Assembly (NCBI GenBank): GCA_042408445.1
Contig: JBHORC010000009.1
Location: 1-22,491, forward strand
Length of the DNA: 22,491 bases
DNA from: CF-46 sp042408445
GTDB taxonomy: Bacteria; Chloroflexota; Limnocylindria; Limnocylindrales; CSP1-4
Direction of reading: 5' to 3'
Part shown: positions 7,889 to 14,647 of the stretch, one piece after another
How positions within the stretch are numbered: the stretch's first letter is position 1
Layout: the number at the start of each line of letters is the position of its first letter
Position numbers and translations under genes: made by a program
The notes under the pieces: generated by a model
The model's input: only the letters and a program-made list of their open reading frames with translations
What the model was told of the DNA's origin: nothing
The model's database searches: none

Positions 7889-8391
7889 CTTCTGGCCGCC
7901 GCCAACTGAAGCCGAAGACCTGCGACGCGAAGGTCCGGAGCCTCGTCCGGGTTCGTGCTCGGCTTACCAACGCCCGTCGTGATCAGGCTCGGCAGACTGT
8001 CCCGGACGTACATCCCCCAGGCGTCGCGGCAGACCTCGAAGCACTCGTCCGAGGGAATGAGGCCGACGTGGGTGAACCGGACTTCGGTGCCTCTGTCGAG
8101 CGCCCGGATGTCGAAGCGGATCTCGGTTCCCTTCCACTCGGACTGGTCGTCGATGAAGCTCATCCAGTTGTCCAGGACCTGCCAGACGACCCGCTTCCCG
8201 GGGAGCAGCTCGCTGACGCGGATCCTCGCGTAGTGGACGCCCGGGACCCAGTGGGTGAACTCGTCACCGACCTCGTGCGTCCGTCCGGCGATCGTCTCCT
8301 CCCACCAGCCGCGGACGTCGTTGATCGCGGTGAACGTCTCGTGGGGCGTGCGATCGACCGTGAAGGTCGTGGTGTAGCTCTCGTCGGTCAT
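7885..8391 (-). CDS. SRPBCC/AHSA1-type lipid-binding domain protein
   Basis: A 168-residue START-like (SRPBCC, AHSA1 subgroup) protein. It opens with the family's entry strand and helix (YTTTFTVDRTPHETFTAINDVRGWWEE), followed by GDEFTHWVPGVHYARIRVSELLPGKRVVWQV and a C-terminal helix near GWGMYV-like residues (CRDAWGMYVRDSLPSLIT). These folds form a cavity for small hydrophobic ligands; the activity is unknown. I chose ATG 8391 because AGGAG stands about 9 bp upstream and a good promoter lies just beyond it. The open frame continues further but runs through the neighbouring gene's DNA. It is divergent from an HxlR regulator, and one operator copy covers its predicted transcription start. Regulation by that HxlR protein is therefore likely. 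Confidence 0.85.
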   Translation of the reverse strand: MTDESYTTTFTVDRTPHETFTAINDVRGWWEETIAGRTHEVGDEFTHWVPGVHYARIRVSELLPGKRVVWQVLDNWMSFIDDQSEWKGTEIRFDIRALDRGTEVRFTHVGLIPSDECFEVCRDAWGMYVRDSLPSLITTGVGKPSTNPDEAPDLRVAGLRLQLAAARS

Positions 8392-8409
8392 CGCGGTGCT
8401 CCTCTCCGG

Positions 8410-8456
8410 CTTTCGTGATGCAAGCGACAATAGCCGAGCGTCTTGCGTGATGCAAG
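8410..8456. promoter_or_regulatory. Two operator copies for the HxlR regulator
   Basis: CTTTCGTGATGCAAG (8410-8424) and CTTGCGTGATGCAAG (8442-8456) match at 14 of 15 positions and lie 32 bp apart, about three helical turns. The right copy is a true inverted repeat (CTTGC-GTGAT-GCAAG); the left copy has one mismatch in its left arm. Similarity continues for a few bases (CGACA/TGTCA). One copy sits over the SRPBCC start point and the other over both -35 boxes, so a bound repressor would shut off both directions. Confidence 0.68.
8427..8455 (-). promoter_or_regulatory. Promoter of the SRPBCC gene
   Basis: On the minus strand TTGCAT (8450-8455) and TATTGT (8427-8432) are separated by exactly 17 bp, a good sigma-70-type pair. 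Transcription would start near 8420, inside the left operator copy. A Shine-Dalgarno AGGAG follows before ATG 8391. The -35 box overlaps the right operator copy (8442-8456). Confidence 0.65.
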
Positions 8457-8472
8457 TGTCATCGGCTACGCT
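8443..8472 (+). promoter_or_regulatory. Promoter of the second HxlR gene (predicted leaderless mRNA)
   Basis: TTGCGT (8443-8448) and TACGCT (8467-8472) are spaced by 18 bp. The expected start point, about 7 bases after the -10 box, falls on the A of ATG 8479, which predicts an mRNA without a leader. There is no room for a Shine-Dalgarno sequence and none is visible. The -35 box lies inside the right operator copy. Confidence 0.5.
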
Positions 8473-8478
8473 GGCCGC

Positions 8479-8994
8479 ATGCTTGGCAAGACATACGAAG
8501 CAGAGATCTGTTCGATCGCGCGCGCCCTCGAGCTCGTTGGCGAGCGCTGGAGCATCCTGATCCTGCGCAACGCGCTGTTCGCGGGCTCCACGCGCTACAG
8601 CCAGTTCCAGCAGAGCCTCGGGATCGCGACCAACGTGCTCCAGGATCGGCTCGATGGCTTCGTCGACGCCGGCATCATGGCGCGCCAGCGCCAGTCGGAG
8701 CGGACCGACCAGTTCGAATACGTCCTCACCGAGAAGGGTCGCGACTTCGCACCGGCGCTCATCGCGCTGACGCAGTGGGGCGACAAATGGGCCGCGCCGG
8801 ATGGGCCTCCGATCCGGTATCGCCACGGGCCCTGCCAATCCGCGGTCACCGTCAACGTGCGGTGCGCGACCTGTGGCGCCGTCCACGATTTCGCGGAGAT
8901 CGAGGCGCTTCCCGGACCTGGGATGCCGCCCGACCGGGCGAAGCGCGTTGCCGACCGGCTTCGTCCCGAGGCGTCGGCCGTCGCGGCGGGCTGA
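8479..8994 (+). CDS. HxlR-family regulator, divergent from the SRPBCC gene
   Basis: A 171-residue HxlR-type winged-helix protein. The DNA-binding part (residues 10-105) reads CSIARALELVGERWSILILR, then STRYSQFQQSLGIATNVLQDRL and the wing YVLTEKGRDFAPALIALTQWGDKW. HxlR proteins often carry a cysteine before the first helix (C11 here) that senses oxidation or electrophiles. The tail adds H116, C119, C129 and C132 (GPCQ...RCATCG), a likely zinc knuckle also seen in the other HxlR protein of this window. The longer frame would start at TTG 8443, inside the operator and upstream of the predicted transcript, so I prefer ATG 8479. It probably represses itself and the SRPBCC gene. Confidence 0.88.
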   Translation: MLGKTYEAEICSIARALELVGERWSILILRNALFAGSTRYSQFQQSLGIATNVLQDRLDGFVDAGIMARQRQSERTDQFEYVLTEKGRDFAPALIALTQWGDKWAAPDGPPIRYRHGPCQSAVTVNVRCATCGAVHDFAEIEALPGPGMPPDRAKRVADRLRPEASAVAAG

Positions 8995-9014
8995 GCCCTG
9001 GCGGACGGACGGCG

Positions 9015-9031
9015 GCCGCGCGACGCGCGGC
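9015..9031. other. GC-rich hairpin between hxlR and ssrA ends
   Basis: GCCGCGC-GAC-GCGCGGC is a perfect 7-bp stem with a 3-base loop, lying between the convergent ends of the HxlR gene and the tmRNA. It lacks a T-run on either side, so termination is only a possibility. Confidence 0.35.
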
Positions 9032-9044
9032 GCGGAATCAGGTG

Positions 9045-9422
9045 TGGTGGAGATGGGGGAGAGTCGAACTCCCCGTCCAGAACCCTTCGCCGGAGACCAG
9101 CTACGAGCGTGTCCGATGGTTTGTCGTCGACCGCCCGGACGGGCATCGGCACTCTGCCGGACGGTCCAGTCGCGTGTCCCTAGATCGGGCTTGTCACCGG
9201 ACTACGCAACGCTCATCCGGTTTGCATCCCCGCTTCATGACGCTTCCACCACCCGCGGGAACGAGGTGGCTTCCACGCTCACACTAGCTGCTTACGCAGC
9301 GAGGGCGAGAGTCGACTGGCGGTTGCCAGGTACTTCGTTTTGCTGCCTGATTAACGAGGCCTGAGCAGCATCCTCGGCTCGCGTTCCCCGGTAGCCAGGC
9401 CCTGTCGAATCCACACATCCCC
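9045..9422 (-). ncRNA. ssrA: Transfer-messenger RNA (tmRNA)
   Basis: The minus strand reads GGGGATGTGTGGATTCGAC at its 5' end, the conserved tmRNA start. It ends in a T-arm with GTTCGACTC and the acceptor strand CATCTCC followed by ACCA. GGGGATG pairs with CATCTCC (one G-U), giving mature ends at 9422 and 9045 and a length of 378 nt. The tag frame ends CTC GCC CTC GCT GCG TAA, giving LALAA and a stop at 9292-9294. The resume codon is less clear. TAATC, like the E. coli TAGTC before its resume codon, directly precedes AGG at 9346-9348, which would give the 18-residue tag RQQNEVPGNRQSTLALAA. With SmpB (14644-15093) it rescues stalled ribosomes. Downstream bases should fold into pseudoknots; these were not modelled. 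Confidence 0.95.
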
Positions 9423-9428
9423 ACAGGA

Positions 9429-9444
9429 CCGAACGACCGTTCGG
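9429..9444. promoter_or_regulatory. LexA-box-like palindrome at the ssrA transcription start
   Basis: CCGAACGACCGTTCGG is symmetric except at its central two bases. It contains CGAAC-N4-GTTCG, the core of the Gram-positive-type SOS box. It spans about +1 to +16 of the predicted ssrA transcript, upstream of the mature 5' end at 9422, so RNase P would remove it. Binding by LexA is inferred from the motif only; an alternative is a leader hairpin. Confidence 0.5.
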
Positions 9445-9451
9445 AATGAGA

Positions 9452-9480
9452 ATTGTAGCCAATCGCCGCGCGGCGGCCAA
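9452..9480 (-). promoter_or_regulatory. ssrA promoter
   Basis: On the minus strand TTGGCC (9475-9480) and TACAAT (9452-9457) are separated by 17 bp, the best -10 box in the window. Transcription should start near 9445, giving a leader of about 23 bases before the mature tmRNA. Confidence 0.72.
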
Positions 9481-9575
9481 GCGCCCGGTCCGCCCGGGAT
9501 TTGCGCCGACGGGCGCGCAGGACGATCGAGCCATCCGTAGTCGGCGCCCCGGCTGCTAGGCTTGACGCGGCCGAA

Positions 9576-9588
9576 CCTCTGACAGAGG
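9576..9588. promoter_or_regulatory. 13-bp palindrome in the ssrA-MFS gap
   Basis: CCTCTG-A-CAGAGG is a perfect odd palindrome, 9 bp downstream of a TTGACG (9562-9567). It lies about 110 bp before the MFS start and could be an operator. No matching -10 box was found. Apart from this and the ssrA promoter I see nothing in 9423-9696. Confidence 0.3.
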
Positions 9589-9696
9589 ACGGGGGACCCA
9601 ATCCCTTGGGGCGAACCGCGGACGAACCGCGGCGGCGAACCCACGCCGAGCCCGACAGCTCACCTCGCAGGCCAAGCGGGCGCTTCGAGGTGCGCA

Positions 9697-10998
9697 TTGT
9701 TCCGGCCGATCCTCGCCTCCGGCCGTTCGTCGCGGGCGATCCGCCGCAACCTGGCGCTCGACGTCGTCGCGGCGATCGGCATGGGCGTCACGATGGCGCT
9801 CGTCGGGGCGATCCTTCCGACGGTCGCACGGCGCGGCGGCCTCGCCCCGATCGGCTTGTCGGCACTGGCCGCGGCGCCGTTCATCGCGAACCTCCTCGGC
9901 GCGTTCGCCGGCCGGATCGGCGCCCGGCGGACCGGCCACCTCACCCTGATCCGCGGGATCGGCGCCGCCTCCCTCGTCGTGCTCGCGGTCGCACCGCCAC
10001 CGCCGATCGTGGTCGCGGTCGCGATCGTCTTCTGGCTCAGCATCTCGTTCGGCGGCCCGTTCCACCTTCGCCTCTGGGGCGCGATGTATCCGGCCCGGTT
10101 GCGTGGTCGCGTTCTGGGCGTGCTCGGCATGAGCCGCGCCGCGGCAGGCGCGCTGGCGGCGATCGGTGGTGGCGTGCTCGCCGATCGGATCGGTGGCGAG
10201 CAGGCCGTCGCGATCGCGGGGGCGATCGGGGCTGGATGCGCCCTTGCCTACCTCGGAATCCGGGCCGCCCGCTCCGCCGACGGCCCACCCACGTTCTCCG
10301 CCCGCGAAGCCGTGGCGGCGCTCCGCGACCGGCCGCTGCTGTCGCGCATCGCAGTCGCCCAGGGCTTCTACGGTGGTGGCCTGATCGCCGCGTCGCCGCT
10401 GTATGCGCTCGTCAACGTCGATCGCCTCAACCTCAGCCTCGCGGACGTCGGCGTGATCGGCATCCTGACGGCGATCGCCACCACGGTCGCGTTCCCGATC
10501 TGGGGCCTGGTCGCCGACCGGTTCGGGCCGGTCGCCGCGCTCCGGACGGGCAGCGCCATCGGGCTCACCGCGCTGTTCGCCTATGCCTTCGCGCCGAGCG
10601 TCGTCGTCCTGTGGGTCGCGGCCCTCGCGGCTGGCACGGGCAGCGCCTCGATCGACGTCGGCATCGCGTCCGCCGTCAGCGACCAGACCCCTTTGACCTC
10701 GCGGGCGGCCGCGATGGCCGGCTGGAACGCGCTCACCGGCGCGCGTGGGGTCATGGCCGCGTTCCTCATGAGCGTCCTCCTCGAGCTCGGCGTGGTCGAC
10801 GTCACCTTCGCGCTTCTCGTCTGCGCGGCGACGTCCGCCGTCGGGGTCGCGCTCTTTGTTCGCGCCGGGCGGGCGTGGACGCAGGCGCCGGCAATCGCGC
10901 GACCGTCGATCCAGCCACTCGAAGGCTCGAATCTGCCGTCGCTGAGTGGGCGCTCGGTCGGGTCGGCGGCGATGTCGGCAGCGGTGGAGCGGCCCTGA
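9697..10998 (+). CDS. Major facilitator superfamily transporter
   Basis: A 433-residue MFS protein with about eleven or twelve hydrophobic helices. Typical pieces are MALVGAILPTVARRGGLAPIGLSALAAAPFIANLLGAF, the cytoplasmic loop GRIGARRTGHL, and WGLVADRFGPVAALRTGSAIG in the second half. The motif RGRVLGVLGMSRAAAGALAAIGGGVLADR is common in multidrug-like members. Start TTG 9697 has GAGG 7 bp upstream, which decides it over other frames. The last 50 residues are Pro/Ser-rich and hydrophilic. The urease-like genes begin 58 bp downstream on the same strand, so co-transcription is possible, but a link between transporter and urease substrate is only a guess. The substrate is unknown. Confidence 0.86.
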   Translation: MFRPILASGRSSRAIRRNLALDVVAAIGMGVTMALVGAILPTVARRGGLAPIGLSALAAAPFIANLLGAFAGRIGARRTGHLTLIRGIGAASLVVLAVAPPPPIVVAVAIVFWLSISFGGPFHLRLWGAMYPARLRGRVLGVLGMSRAAAGALAAIGGGVLADRIGGEQAVAIAGAIGAGCALAYLGIRAARSADGPPTFSAREAVAALRDRPLLSRIAVAQGFYGGGLIAASPLYALVNVDRLNLSLADVGVIGILTAIATTVAFPIWGLVADRFGPVAALRTGSAIGLTALFAYAFAPSVVVLWVAALAAGTGSASIDVGIASAVSDQTPLTSRAAAMAGWNALTGARGVMAAFLMSVLLELGVVDVTFALLVCAATSAVGVALFVRAGRAWTQAPAIARPSIQPLEGSNLPSLSGRSVGSAAMSAAVERP

Positions 10999-11056
10999 CC
11001 AAGCCGGGCCGTCGTTCCGGGCCGGGCGAGCCCCCGGCAGCGGATACGATCCCGCG

Positions 11057-11725
11057 ATGCGACTGACGGCCTGGGAGGAGGACCGGCTCCTCGTCTTCAC
11101 TGCGGCCGAGCTTGCGCGTGCGCGACGTGGCCGCGGAATCCTGCTCAACGCGCCGGAGGCGGTCGCCCTGATCTGTGACGGGATGCTCGAGGCCGCGCGG
11201 GGCGGTGCCGGGTACGACGCCGTCGTCGAGGCCGGCCGGACCGCGGTCGAGCCGGAGGACGTCCTCGACGGCGTCCGCGAGCTTGTCGACGAGGTCCGGC
11301 TCGAGGTCCTGCTCGCCGATGGCACCCGACTGGTCGTCCTCGCAGACCCGATCGGGCGAGGACGGCCGATGGCCGAGCGCGGCCCGGGCGCGATCGTGCC
11401 TGCGGTAGGCCGGGCGTCGGTGCGCGAGGACCGCTCCGCGGCAGGCCGGACCAGGCGGCGCGAGCGCCGGTCGGTCATCGTCCGCAACGATTCCCGCCGG
11501 GTTGTGCGGGTCTCGTCTCATCACCCGTTCGACCGGGTCAATTCGCGGCTTCGCTTCGATCGAGCGCTCGCGGCCGGCTTTCGACTCGATCTGCCCGCCG
11601 GCGACTCCGAGCGGTGGGCGCCTGGGGAGGTGAAGACGGTCGGCCTCGTCCGATACGCGGGCGAAGTTGGCCCGGCCCCCGACGCCCCCGGCGCCGGCGC
11701 TGCGGCCGACGGCGACAAGGCATGA
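11057..11725 (+). CDS. Fused urease gamma-beta subunit, divergent
   Basis: A 222-residue protein joining the two small urease subunits. Residues 1-100 match UreA: MRLTAWEEDRLLVFTAAELA, then LNAPEAVALICDGMLEAARG, GRTAVEPEDVLDGVRELVDEV and DGTRLVVLADPIG. Residues about 135-208 match UreB: RVVRVSSHHPFDRVNSRLRF, then DRALAAGFRLDLPAG and PGEVKTVGLVRYAG. The first third of the beta domain is poor: the usual PGE...LN start is replaced by an Arg/Ser-rich linker (RSAAGRTRRRERRS), and canonical VGSHYHF is VSSHHPF. The start ATG 11057 matches the UreA N-terminus exactly. A divergent alpha-like gene follows 10-13 bp after its stop. Gamma-beta fusions are known in some ureases. The product could be a structural partner of that alpha subunit. 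Confidence 0.85.
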   Translation: MRLTAWEEDRLLVFTAAELARARRGRGILLNAPEAVALICDGMLEAARGGAGYDAVVEAGRTAVEPEDVLDGVRELVDEVRLEVLLADGTRLVVLADPIGRGRPMAERGPGAIVPAVGRASVREDRSAAGRTRRRERRSVIVRNDSRRVVRVSSHHPFDRVNSRLRFDRALAAGFRLDLPAGDSERWAPGEVKTVGLVRYAGEVGPAPDAPGAGAAADGDKA

Positions 11726-11735
11726 CGAGCCGGAC

Positions 11736-13427
11736 GTGGTGAAACGCACCCTCTCGCCGGAGGAACGGCTCGGCCGGTATGGGCCTTCGGCCGGGGATCG
11801 GGTCCGCCTCGGCGACACCGAGCTGTGGGTGCGTGTCGCGGAAGACCGGCAGGCGAGCGGCGACGAGCCGCTCTGGGGCTATGCGAAGACGATTCGGCCG
11901 CGGATGACCCAGGCCGGCCGGGCGACCCCGTCGGAGCTCGACGCCGTCGTCGCCGGAGCCCTGGTCATCGATCCGTCGATCGGGATCGTCAAGGCGGACA
12001 TCGGGATCAAGGACGGGCGGATCGTGGGTGTCGGCCGTGCCGGCAACCCCGCGATCACGGACGGGATCGATCTGGTGATCGGGCCGCACACCGCACCGAT
12101 CATGGCCTACGGGTTGATCGCGACGCCCGGCGCGGTCGACAGTCACGTCCACCTGATCAGCCCGGAGCTCCTGCCCGCGGCACTCTGCGGCGGGGTCACG
12201 ACCCTCGTCACGGCCGGGTTCGAGGAGCCCGCGTGGGCCATGGAGCGAACGCTGGCGGCCGTCGCGGGCTGGCCGCTGAACATCGGGCTGCAGGCGTGCG
12301 CCCGCTCCACCAGCCCCGCGGACCTCGAGCCGCTCGTCGCGGCCGGCGCGATCGGGCTGAAGATCCACGAGGACTACGGCGCGACGCCCGAGCTCATCGA
12401 TGCCACGCTGACGTTCGCCGACGCCGCCCGGATCGCGGTGTCGCTCCACACGGACGGGCTCCACGAGACGGCCGAGCTCGAGGACACCGTCGCGGCGATT
12501 GCGGGCCGGACCGTCCACGCCTACCACGTCGAAGGGACGGGCGGCGGCCACGTGCCGGACCTGCTGGGTCTCGTGCGGGAGGCCAACATCATCTGCTCGT
12601 CGACGACGCCGACGATCCCGTACGGCCGCCACACTGCGGTCGAGCACCTGCCGATGATCGTGCTGACCCACGGCGGATCCATGGCCGATCCGGGCGACGT
12701 CGCCCTCGCCATGGAGCGGATCCACCCGGCGACGATGGCGGCCGAAGGTCCGCTGCACGACCTCGGAGCGATCCAGATCATCAACTCCGACTCGCAGGGC
12801 ATGGGCCGGATCATGGAGTCGGTTCGCCGGACGCTTCAGCTTGCCAGCGTGATGACACGCTGGCGTGGTAGCACGCTGAAACGGCCGGTGGCGGACGACG
12901 GGATCCCCGACGACACGGAGCGGGTGCTTCGGTACCTGGCCAAGGTCACGATCGAGCCGGCGATCACGCACGGGCTGGCGGAGCACGTCGGGTCGTTGCG
13001 GCCGGGCCGCCTCGCTGACATCGTCCTCTGGAAGCCGGCCTGGTTCGGCGCGAAGCCGGAGCTGATCCTGAAATCCGGGATGCCGGCATGGGGTCCGCTT
13101 GGCGAGGGCAACGCGACGATCGAGCGGGCGGAGCCGACGCGGTATCGCGCGGACTGGGGCGGGACGGGCCGGTCCGCGGTCCGGCTCGGCGTGACGTTCG
13201 CGGCGGAATCGGCGGCAGCGATGACCCGCCGCCGCTCGCCGGCGGGTCGGGAGGTCGTCGCGATCGGCCGGACGCGAGGCCTGAAACGCGACGATCTGCT
13301 GTTCAATCGGGCGGCGCCACGGATCGAGATCGATCCGGTCGACGGCTGGGTCACACTCGACGATCGCCGCCTGGCCGTCGATCCTGTCGACGAGGTCCCG
13401 CTGAGCCGCCGCTACTTCCTGCGGTGA
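11736..13427 (+). CDS. Urease alpha-subunit-like amidohydrolase with shortened active-site loop
   Basis: A 563-residue relative of UreC, the nickel catalytic subunit of urease. Against Klebsiella UreC as I recall it, H137 and H139 (SHVH), carbamyl-lysine K209 (GLKIHED), H211, H238 (LHTD), H264 (YHVEG), flap H312 and D352 (NSDSQ) match H134, H136, K217, H219, H246, H272, H320 and D360. So every metal ligand is present. Two differences stand out. Between H139 and K209 there are 11 residues fewer than usual, removing most of the GTGPAAGTHATTCTPG region. The flap cysteine (C319) is T311, in VLTHGG instead of VCHHLD. The C-terminus (YFLR) is complete. Start is GTG 11736 or 11739. ureDEFG homologues are absent from the window. 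It may be a urease or hydrolyse a related amide. Confidence 0.85.
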   Translation: MVKRTLSPEERLGRYGPSAGDRVRLGDTELWVRVAEDRQASGDEPLWGYAKTIRPRMTQAGRATPSELDAVVAGALVIDPSIGIVKADIGIKDGRIVGVGRAGNPAITDGIDLVIGPHTAPIMAYGLIATPGAVDSHVHLISPELLPAALCGGVTTLVTAGFEEPAWAMERTLAAVAGWPLNIGLQACARSTSPADLEPLVAAGAIGLKIHEDYGATPELIDATLTFADAARIAVSLHTDGLHETAELEDTVAAIAGRTVHAYHVEGTGGGHVPDLLGLVREANIICSSTTPTIPYGRHTAVEHLPMIVLTHGGSMADPGDVALAMERIHPATMAAEGPLHDLGAIQIINSDSQGMGRIMESVRRTLQLASVMTRWRGSTLKRPVADDGIPDDTERVLRYLAKVTIEPAITHGLAEHVGSLRPGRLADIVLWKPAWFGAKPELILKSGMPAWGPLGEGNATIERAEPTRYRADWGGTGRSAVRLGVTFAAESAAAMTRRRSPAGREVVAIGRTRGLKRDDLLFNRAAPRIEIDPVDGWVTLDDRRLAVDPVDEVPLSRRYFLR

Positions 13428-13429
13428 TC

Positions 13430-13480
13430 GCGCCGCGCGGCGCCTGAGCACCTCCCGCCGCGCCTGAGGACCACCCGCCG
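13430..13480. repeat. Palindrome plus 20-bp tandem repeat
   Basis: Right after the urease-like stop, GCGCCGCGCGGCGC (13430-13443) is a perfect palindrome. It runs into two adjacent 20-bp units at 13441-13460 and 13461-13480, both beginning CGCCTGAG and ending CCCGCCG, identical at 18 of 20 positions. They fill the short gap before the convergent racemase-family gene. They may be a transcription boundary or simple slippage products. Confidence 0.6.
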
Positions 13481-13504
13481 CGGCACGCAGGCCGCGTCCG
13501 GCCC

Positions 13505-14647
13505 TCAGGCCCAGATGTCGCCGATCGTGAAGCCGTCCGGAAACGGATCGGTCGGGTCGACGACGTAGTCCGCGATCCCGGTGATCCACGCCTGGCCGGT
13601 GATCTGGGGCACGACCGCGGCGCGCTCGCCGATCCGCGTCTCCTCGAGCAGACGTCCCGTGAACACCGTCCCGAGGATGCCCTCGTGGCGGAAGTCCTCG
13701 CCGATCGCCAACCGCCCTCGAGCGTGGAGCGTCGCCATTCGGGCGGACGTGCCGGTGCCACACGGTGACCGGTCGATCGCGCCGGTCCAGGTTGCCGGCC
13801 GCTTCCAGTCGAGCGTCCCGGTCGAGACCGTCACGACGTTCCGCATCGAGTTCGCCGTGTCGTGGGGCGGCCCGGACAGCTGACCGATCGTGATCCCGGC
13901 GAAGCCGGGCTGTTCGGGATGGACGACCGGCAGCTGGTCGGCCGCGGCCGCCTTGATCATCTCGGTGATCCGGACGATGTCCGCGCCTTCGTCGGGCGTC
14001 AGGCGAAGCCCGAACGCCTGTGCCGAGGCGATGACATAGAACATCCCGCCGTAGGCGACGTCGACCGTCACGGTCCCGAGGTGGGGCACCTCGACGGCGG
14101 CATCGAGATGGGTGGCGAACGCGGGCACGTTCCGGAAGGTCACGCCCGTGACCTTGCCGTCGCGGCAGTCCGCCCGGACGCGGATCAGCCCCGCCGGCGC
14201 CTCGAGCGCGAATTCCGTCACCGGCTCGGTCATCGGGACGAGGCCGGTTTCGAGCAGCGCGGTGACGACGCACATCGTGTTCGTGCCGCTCATCCCCGGG
14301 TACTCGACCTGCTCCATGATCACGTACCCCGCCGCGGCCTCCGGATTCGACGACGGCAGCACGAGGTTGCAGTTCGCGGCGGGGAAGCCCCGCGGCTCGC
14401 GGAGCATCCGGAGCCGCAGGTCGTCGCGGTTGGCGGCGAGCCAGGTCATCTTGTCGAACATCGTCGTGCCGGGGACATCCGGGACGCCCGAGACGATGAC
14501 GCGGCCGGGCTCGCCGCAGGCGTGGAGGTCGACCGCCCGGATCGTCGGGCCGAGCCTTGCCGGCGGCGCGACATCCCGCGGTTCTGCCCCAGCCCTGGCC
14601 GGTGCCGCGCGTTCTGCCTCGCCCACGCTCGAGCCGTCGGTCGTCAT
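13505..14647 (-). CDS. Proline racemase family enzyme (hydroxyproline epimerase-like), Ser/Cys pair
   Basis: A 380-residue member of the proline racemase fold (two mirrored alpha/beta halves). The start region reads TIRAVDLHACGEPGRVI. The first catalytic motif is GMSGTNTMC, with S120 where classical racemases have cysteine. The second is DRSPCGTGT with C296 intact and D292 nearby. Ser/Cys pairs are known among hydroxyproline-2-epimerase-like members, while trans-3-hydroxyproline dehydratases have threonine at the second site, so an epimerase or racemase is more likely than a dehydratase. The first 34 residues (Ala/Pro/Arg/Glu-rich) precede the fold, and the true start may be later. Its ATG overlaps the smpB stop (ATGA, 14644-14647), so it is translated with smpB despite no obvious functional link. 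The substrate is not determined. Confidence 0.86.
   Translation of the reverse strand: MTTDGSSVGEAERAAPARAGAEPRDVAPPARLGPTIRAVDLHACGEPGRVIVSGVPDVPGTTMFDKMTWLAANRDDLRLRMLREPRGFPAANCNLVLPSSNPEAAAGYVIMEQVEYPGMSGTNTMCVVTALLETGLVPMTEPVTEFALEAPAGLIRVRADCRDGKVTGVTFRNVPAFATHLDAAVEVPHLGTVTVDVAYGGMFYVIASAQAFGLRLTPDEGADIVRITEMIKAAAADQLPVVHPEQPGFAGITIGQLSGPPHDTANSMRNVVTVSTGTLDWKRPATWTGAIDRSPCGTGTSARMATLHARGRLAIGEDFRHEGILGTVFTGRLLEETRIGERAAVVPQITGQAWITGIADYVVDPTDPFPDGFTIGDIWA

Noticed and set aside
9556..11487. A 643-codon minus-strand frame opposite the MFS and urease gamma-beta genes
   Set aside because: Low-complexity Arg/Asp/Ser product; the plus-strand genes have clear membrane helices and urease motifs.
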